Assembly (NCBI RefSeq): GCF_001424045.1
Contig: NZ_LMQB01000001.1
Span: 95,548 to 159,547, forward strand
Direction of reading: 5' to 3'
DNA from: Rhizobium sp. Leaf371
GTDB lineage: Bacteria; Pseudomonadota; Alphaproteobacteria; Rhizobiales; Rhizobiaceae
Length of the DNA stretch: 64,000 nt
The position numbers and the translations under genes are program-made. A model generated the notes under the pieces. That model was not told the DNA's origin. It saw only the letters and a program-made list of their open reading frames with translations, and made no database searches. The first letter of the stretch is position 1. Each line of letters opens with the position of its first letter. Of the stretch, positions 59,522 through 64,000 are shown piece by piece.

Positions 59522-61183
59522 ATGTTCACTCTCGGTATCGACTATGGCACCAATTCGGTTCGCGCCCTCATCGTGCGCGCGTCCGACGGCAAGGAATACG
59601 GCACGGGGGTCGTGAATTATCCGAGCGGGACGCAAGGGGTGCTGCTCGATCCGCGCGACCACAATGTCGCGCGCCAGAGCCCGGCCGATTATCTCTACGG
59701 CCTGCAGGAGAGCGTGTCGCGTGCTTTGCAACAGGCCGTGACCGAGCCGGATTTCGACGTCTCCAAGATGGCCGGCATCGGCGTGGACAGCACGGGATCG
59801 AGCCCGCTGCCGGTGGATGCGACCAACCAGGCGCTCGGTATGCTGCCGGAATTCCAGTCGAACCCCAACGCGCAGTGCTGGCTTTGGAAGGACCATACGA
59901 GCTGGCGGGAGGCCGCCCGCATCACCGAGATCGCCGGCGAGCATCGTCCTCAGTATATCGCCATGGTCGGCTCGACCTATTCGTCGGAATGGTGGTGGTC
60001 GAAGATCTGGCGCTGCCTGACGGTTGCCCCGGACGTGTTCGCCGCCGCCCATTCCTGGGTCGAGCTGGCCGACTGGGTCCCTTCGGTTCTCGCGGGCGTC
60101 AGGAGCCCGCGCGACATCGTGCGCGGCGTCTGCGCGGCCGGCCACAAGGCGCTTTACAATACGGCGTGGAACGGGCTGCCGGACAAGGAATTCCTGGCCA
60201 TGCTCGATCCTGCGATCGCCGACCTGCGCGACCGGCTCTACGACAAGGCCTATGACGCGGCGACCCCGGCCGGGGCGCTGTCGGCCGAATGGGCTGAGAA
60301 GCTCGGCCTGCCCGCGGGCATCCCGATCGCCGTCGGCGCCTTCGACGTCCATTACGGCGCGATCGGTTGCGGTGTCGAGGAGGGGACGCTGGTCAAGGTC
60401 ATCGGCACCTCCACCTGCGACTGCGCCGTCGTGCCGGTCAAGACGCAGCCGGGCGACATTCCCGGCATCTGCGGCATCGTGGAAGGCTCGATTCTTCCCG
60501 GCTTCTTCGGCGTCGAGGCCGGACAGTCGGCTGTAGGCGACATCTTCAAATGGTGGGTCGAGGGCGTCTGCGGCGGCTCCGGCGCGCTGCATGGCGAACT
60601 GACGGCGGAAGCCGAGCAGTTGAAGCCCGGCCAGAGCGGCCTCCTGGCGCTCGACTGGAACAACGGCAACCGGACCATTCTCGTCGACCAGCGCCTCTCG
60701 GGCCTGATCCTCGGGCAGACGCTCTACACGACCCGCGCCGAGATCTATCGCGCGCTGGTCGAGGCGACGGCCTTCGGTGCCCGCGCCATCATCGAGCGCA
60801 TCCGGGACTATGGCGTCGCGGTCGATCGCGTCGTCTGCACCGGCGGCATTGCCGAGAAGAACCCGATGCTGATGCAGATCTATGCCGACGTCACCGGCTG
60901 CACCATGCTGGTTGCCGGCTCCAGCCAGACCTGCGCGCTGGGCGGCGCCATCGCCGCCTCGGTTCTGGCCGGCGCGCACACGGATTTCGAGGCCGCGCAA
61001 TCGGCGATGACCTCGCTGCGCGAAGAGCGCTACACGCCGGTCGCGCAAAACCAGACGGTCTATAACGACCTCTACGCGCTCTACCGCGACCTCCATGACA
61101 GCTTCGGCGGTCTCAACAAGCAGGCCGATCTCTCCGGCCTGATGAAGAGCCTGATCGACATCAAATACGCCGCCAACAGCTGA
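59522..61183 (+). CDS. araB: L-ribulokinase
   Basis: Phosphorylates L-ribulose to L-ribulose 5-phosphate with ATP. The 553-residue FGGY kinase begins LGIDYGTNSVRALIV (phosphate 1), has GIGVDSTGSSPLPVD and CWLWKDHTSW, then the later VGAFDVHYGAIGCGV and VIGTSTCDCAV with the adenosine-loop region VCTGGIAEKNPMLMQIYADV. The length and these motifs fit AraB rather than xylulokinase or glycerol kinase. A GGAG site precedes the ATG. araA follows 51 bases later. Confidence 0.95.
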   Translation: MFTLGIDYGTNSVRALIVRASDGKEYGTGVVNYPSGTQGVLLDPRDHNVARQSPADYLYGLQESVSRALQQAVTEPDFDVSKMAGIGVDSTGSSPLPVDATNQALGMLPEFQSNPNAQCWLWKDHTSWREAARITEIAGEHRPQYIAMVGSTYSSEWWWSKIWRCLTVAPDVFAAAHSWVELADWVPSVLAGVRSPRDIVRGVCAAGHKALYNTAWNGLPDKEFLAMLDPAIADLRDRLYDKAYDAATPAGALSAEWAEKLGLPAGIPIAVGAFDVHYGAIGCGVEEGTLVKVIGTSTCDCAVVPVKTQPGDIPGICGIVEGSILPGFFGVEAGQSAVGDIFKWWVEGVCGGSGALHGELTAEAEQLKPGQSGLLALDWNNGNRTILVDQRLSGLILGQTLYTTRAEIYRALVEATAFGARAIIERIRDYGVAVDRVVCTGGIAEKNPMLMQIYADVTGCTMLVAGSSQTCALGGAIAASVLAGAHTDFEAAQSAMTSLREERYTPVAQNQTVYNDLYALYRDLHDSFGGLNKQADLSGLMKSLIDIKYAANS

Positions 61184-61234
61184 TGATTCCGCACCCTCCA
61201 CGGTGCGACAGGATAGACAACAAGGACTGATACG

Positions 61235-62743
61235 ATGTTTGGTTTGAAGCCCGCTAAAATCTGGTTCGTCTGCGGCTCGCAGCACCTCTATGGCCCGGAA
61301 GCCCTGCAGCAGGTCACCGCGCATGCCGAGGAGATCGCCAAGGCGCTCGACGATACCGGCAATTTTCCGCTCGAAATCGTCTGCCGCCCGATCGTGACAA
61401 CGCCGGAACAGGCCGCCGAGCTCTGCATCGAGGCGAATGCCGATGCGGAATGCGCCGGTCTCATTCTCTGGATGCACACCTTCTCGCCGGCCAAGATGTG
61501 GATCCGCGGGCTGGCGCAGCTGAACAAGCCGTTCCTGCACCTCCACACCCAGTACGATCGCGAACTCCCCTGGGCAACGATCGACATGGACTATATGAAC
61601 CTCAACCAGTCGGCGCATGGCGACCGCGAAGCGGGCTTCCTGCACACGCGCCTGCGCCTCGGCCGCAAGGTCGTCGTCGGTCACTGGACCGACCCGGAAG
61701 TCCACCAGCGCATCGACGCCTGGATCCGCGCCGTTCGCGCCTGGCATGACTGGCAGGGCGCCCGCTTCTGCCGCTTCGGCGACAATATGCGCTTCGTTTC
61801 CGTCACCGATGGCGACAAGGTTTCGGCCGAAATGGCGTTCGGCTTCTCGGTCAACACCTATGGCATCGGCGATCTCGCTGCCCGGATGAACGCCGTCAGC
61901 GACGCAGACGTCAAGGCGCTCGCCGCCGAATATGTCAAGCTCTACAAGGTCGTGCCGGAGCTTGCCGAAGGCGGCGCCCGTCACGACTCGCTGCTCTACA
62001 ACGCCCGCCAGGAACTCGGCATCCGCGCCTTCCTCGAAGAAGGCGGCTTCAAGGGCTTCACCACGACGTTCGAAGACCTGCATGGCCTGACGCAGCTGCC
62101 GGGCATGGCGCCGCAGCGCCTGATGGCCGACGGCTACGGCTTTGCCGGCGAAGGCGACTGGAAGACGTCGGCTCTGCTGCGCGCCCTGAAGGTCATGGGC
62201 GAAGGCCTGACCGGCGCGACCTCCTTCATGGAAGACTATACCTACCACATGGCCCCCGGCTCCGAGCAGGTGCTTGGCTCGCACATGTTGGAAATCTGCC
62301 CGACGATCGCCAGCGGCACGCCGTCGGTCGAGATCCATGCGCTCGGCATCGGCGGCAAGGACGATCCGGTCCGCCTCGTGTTCGACGCCGTCAAGGGCCC
62401 GGCGCTGAACGCATCGCTGATCGATCTCGGCAACCGCTTCCGCCTGCTGGTCAACGAAGTCACGTCCGTCGAGCATCCCGACCTGCCGAAGCTGCCGGTC
62501 GCGCGCGCCGTCTGGGAATGCAAGCCGGACTTCAAGACCGCCTGCACCTCCTGGATCCTCGCCGGCGGCGCACACCACACGGTCTACAGCTACGACGTGA
62601 CCACCGAAATGCTGGAAGACTTCGCCACCATCGCCGGCATCGAGCTCGCGCTGATCAACGACGATACGACGCTGCCGGCCTTCAAGCAGGATCTGCGCAA
62701 CAACGAGGTGTACTACCACTTCGCCCGCGGCATCCGGGGCTGA
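61235..62743 (+). CDS. araA: L-arabinose isomerase
   Basis: Converts L-arabinose to L-ribulose, first step of the isomerase route. The 502-residue length is that of bacterial AraA. It starts [17 protein letters not shown], has the substrate-binding [14 protein letters not shown] and [10 protein letters not shown], and the catalytic [40 protein letters not shown] and [11 protein letters not shown] with glutamates and histidines that bind manganese. AGGA precedes the ATG. It is the middle gene of araBAD. Confidence 0.97.
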   Translation: MFGLKPAKIWFVCGSQHLYGPEALQQVTAHAEEIAKALDDTGNFPLEIVCRPIVTTPEQAAELCIEANADAECAGLILWMHTFSPAKMWIRGLAQLNKPFLHLHTQYDRELPWATIDMDYMNLNQSAHGDREAGFLHTRLRLGRKVVVGHWTDPEVHQRIDAWIRAVRAWHDWQGARFCRFGDNMRFVSVTDGDKVSAEMAFGFSVNTYGIGDLAARMNAVSDADVKALAAEYVKLYKVVPELAEGGARHDSLLYNARQELGIRAFLEEGGFKGFTTTFEDLHGLTQLPGMAPQRLMADGYGFAGEGDWKTSALLRALKVMGEGLTGATSFMEDYTYHMAPGSEQVLGSHMLEICPTIASGTPSVEIHALGIGGKDDPVRLVFDAVKGPALNASLIDLGNRFRLLVNEVTSVEHPDLPKLPVARAVWECKPDFKTACTSWILAGGAHHTVYSYDVTTEMLEDFATIAGIELALINDDTTLPAFKQDLRNNEVYYHFARGIRG

Positions 62744-62750
62744 GGGCGCC

Positions 62751-63464
62751 ATGTCGGTCTATACGGAACTGAAGCGCGAAGCCTATGAGGCGAACGTCTC
62801 GCTGCCGCGCCACGGCCTGATCAACCTGACCTTCGGCAATGCGAGCGCTGTGGACCGCGCCCGCGGCGTCTTTGCGATCAAGCCGAGCGGCGTGGACTAT
62901 ACGGCGATGACGGTCGAGGACATGGTCATCGTCGATTTCGACGGTAAGCGGGTGGAGGGGATGCTCAACCCGTCCTCCGACACGCCGACGCATCGCCGCC
63001 TGCTGATGGCCTTCGAGGAGATCGGCGGCGTCGTGCACACGCATTCCTCGCACGCGACGGCCTTCGCCCAGGCCGGCCTGTCGATCCCGATCTTCGGGAC
63101 GACGCATGCCGACTATTTCAACGGCGATATTCCCGTGACCCGCAAGATGACGGCCGAGGAGATCGGCACGGCCTACGAATGGGAAACGGGCAACGTCATC
63201 GTCGAGTGCCTGGGCAATGCCGATCCGCTCGATTTTCCGGGCGTGCTCGTCAACCGCCATGCCCCGTTCACCTGGGGCAAGACGGTGGCGAAGGCGGTCG
63301 AGGTCGCCGTCGCCGTCGAGTGTATCGCCCATATGGCGATGATGTCGCTGCAGCTCGCGCCGAAGCTGCCGCAGATCGAGCCGGAACTGCTCGCCAAGCA
63401 CTTCAAGCGCAAGCATGGTCCCGGCGCCTATTACGGCCAGAGCAACCCGGCACCGAAGTCTTAA
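62751..63464 (+). CDS. araD: L-ribulose-5-phosphate 4-epimerase
   Basis: Epimerises L-ribulose 5-phosphate to D-xylulose 5-phosphate, delivering arabinose carbon to the pentose phosphate pathway. The 237-residue class II aldolase-like protein has NLTFGNASAVDR, IKPSGVDYTAMT, MLNPSSDTPTHRRLLMAF and the zinc histidines in VVHTHSSHATAFA and GTTHADYF. It follows araA by seven bases. A strong terminator follows 14 bases after the stop. Confidence 0.96.
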   Translation: MSVYTELKREAYEANVSLPRHGLINLTFGNASAVDRARGVFAIKPSGVDYTAMTVEDMVIVDFDGKRVEGMLNPSSDTPTHRRLLMAFEEIGGVVHTHSSHATAFAQAGLSIPIFGTTHADYFNGDIPVTRKMTAEEIGTAYEWETGNVIVECLGNADPLDFPGVLVNRHAPFTWGKTVAKAVEVAVAVECIAHMAMMSLQLAPKLPQIEPELLAKHFKRKHGPGAYYGQSNPAPKS

Positions 63465-63478
63465 GTCATTGAAAACGA

Positions 63479-63509
63479 AGCACCCGCGCCGCCCGGCGCG
63501 GGTGCTTTT
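63479..63509 (+). terminator. Rho-independent terminator after araD
   Basis: A 12-bp perfect stem AGCACCCGCGCC and GGCGCGGGTGCT around GCCC, followed by a short T run. Confidence 0.92.
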
Positions 63510-63592
63510 GCACGCGCTGTTAAGAGCAGTCCTTGGACCGCAGAATGTGCGTGAAAAATATCAAAAGGTGGGAATTTCGCCCGCCGATCCAC

Positions 63593-63622
63593 TTTACTAA
63601 AGTCATATTGTATGACTATATA
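63593..63622 (+). promoter_or_regulatory. Promoter and palindromic operator of the sugar-binding protein gene
   Basis: TTTACT, an 18-base gap and TATATA make a promoter (63593-63598 and 63617-63622). Within the gap lies the perfect palindrome AGTCATA-TTG-TATGACT (63601-63617), which a repressor would use to block RNA polymerase. The same motif in reverse stands before araB. Confidence 0.75.
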
Positions 63623-63658
63623 CGGCCATCGCTGAGGAGCGATTTTTGGGAGGAAATC

Positions 63659-64000
63659 ATGAAGTTTGTTAAGGCACTTAGCTGTGCAACGGTTCTCGCT
63701 GGCTGCGTTTTCTCGAGCGCATCCGCTGCCGACATGACGGTCGGCTTTTCGCAGATCGGCTCCGAGTCCGGCTGGCGTGCGGCCGAAACCACGGTCACGA
63801 AGCAGGAAGCCGAAAAGCGCGGCATCGACCTGAAGTTCGCCGATGCCCAGCAGAAGCAGGAAAACCAGATCAAGGCACTGCGCTCGTTCATCGCGCAGGG
63901 CGTCGATGCGATCTTCGTCGCGCCGGTCGTTGCGACGGGCTGGGACGAAGTGCTCGGCGAAGCCAAGGATGCGAACATCCCGGTCATCCTTCTCGACCGC
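63659..64000 (+). CDS. Sugar ABC transporter substrate-binding protein, YtfQ-like, partial
   Basis: The first 114 residues of a periplasmic sugar receptor that continues past the window. A signal peptide ends SSASAA. The mature start MTVGFSQIGSESGWRAAET, then KFADAQQKQENQIKALRSFIAQGVDAIFVAPVVATGW, is nearly the sequence of the galactofuranose-binding YtfQ of E. coli. GGGAGGA stands seven bases before the ATG. Placement after araBAD with the shared operator suggests it brings in arabinose or an arabinofuranose-type sugar. Permease and ATPase genes should follow outside. Confidence 0.93.
   Translation, partial: MKFVKALSCATVLAGCVFSSASAADMTVGFSQIGSESGWRAAETTVTKQEAEKRGIDLKFADAQQKQENQIKALRSFIAQGVDAIFVAPVVATGWDEVLGEAKDANIPVILLDR

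Noticed and set aside
59453..62752. Open frame of 1099 codons opposite araB-araA
   Set aside because: Same reason: the other strand has two unmistakable enzymes and this frame has no recognisable domain.

Overview
This is high-GC DNA from an alphaproteobacterium, most likely a member of the Rhizobiaceae or a close relative. The evidence is the betI-betC-betB choline-sulfate operon with a choline sulfatase, an asparaginase of the Rhizobium etli type, the Tat-exported TIGR03808-type repeat protein, many ABC and TRAP uptake systems, and GTG starts with ATGA/GTGA stop-start overlaps. No rRNA, tRNA, CRISPR array, phage or insertion sequence was seen. It reads as chromosomal or chromid metabolic and transport DNA.

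Layout. Positions 1-3.5 kb hold the betI-betC-(small unknown gene)-betB operon with a palindromic operator upstream, followed by a 7-bp tandem repeat and an asparaginase. From 4.7 to 10.8 kb are a DUF3750 membrane protein, a small transcription unit with a possible 24-residue peptide, a PIG3-type quinone oxidoreductase, a DeoR regulator with an EamA-type half transporter, a DUF4406 protein, a GST and a Tat-exported beta-helix protein. From 10.9 to 24.5 kb signalling and stress genes dominate: a PAS-GAF-GGDEF-EAL protein, an L,D-transpeptidase, a sensor kinase with response regulator, the ohrR/ohr pair, a VOC protein, a LysE exporter, a cystine-type amino-acid ABC transporter and a cytosolic chemoreceptor. 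From 24.5 to 38 kb are a MaoC dehydratase, a frameshifted PRISE-type reductase, an FAD/NAD(P)-binding protein, a MOSC protein, a second GGDEF-EAL protein, a lactonase/SnoaL/SDR sugar-acid group and an RND efflux pair.

From 38.3 to 45.4 kb is a peptide-type ABC operon ending in an amidase. It is followed by an inositol-monophosphatase-type gene and a decayed toxin-antitoxin locus (toxin broken, antitoxin intact). From 47.1 to 54.2 kb a TPP riboswitch precedes thiX-thiY-thiM-thiE-thiD, and the thiD stop overlaps the start of a fused DctQM TRAP permease followed by its binding protein. An M24 peptidase and a GntR regulator lie opposite. From 56.2 kb to the end are a PPOX flavoprotein, a SorC regulator divergent from transaldolase, araB-araA-araD and the start of a YtfQ-like sugar-binding protein gene.

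How the parts connect. The ara genes convert L-arabinose by the isomerase route to xylulose 5-phosphate, and transaldolase links that to central metabolism. The araB leader and the YtfQ-like gene share a 17-bp palindromic operator placed identically relative to a TTTAC(A/T) -35 box, so uptake and catabolism are probably co-regulated. The thiamine operon combines precursor salvage with an ABC system that lacks its ATPase gene and with a TRAP transporter that may also import a thiamine precursor. Two genes (the PRISE reductase and the N-terminus of thiX) look one base short in or next to short homopolymers. That could be real mutation or sequencing error.
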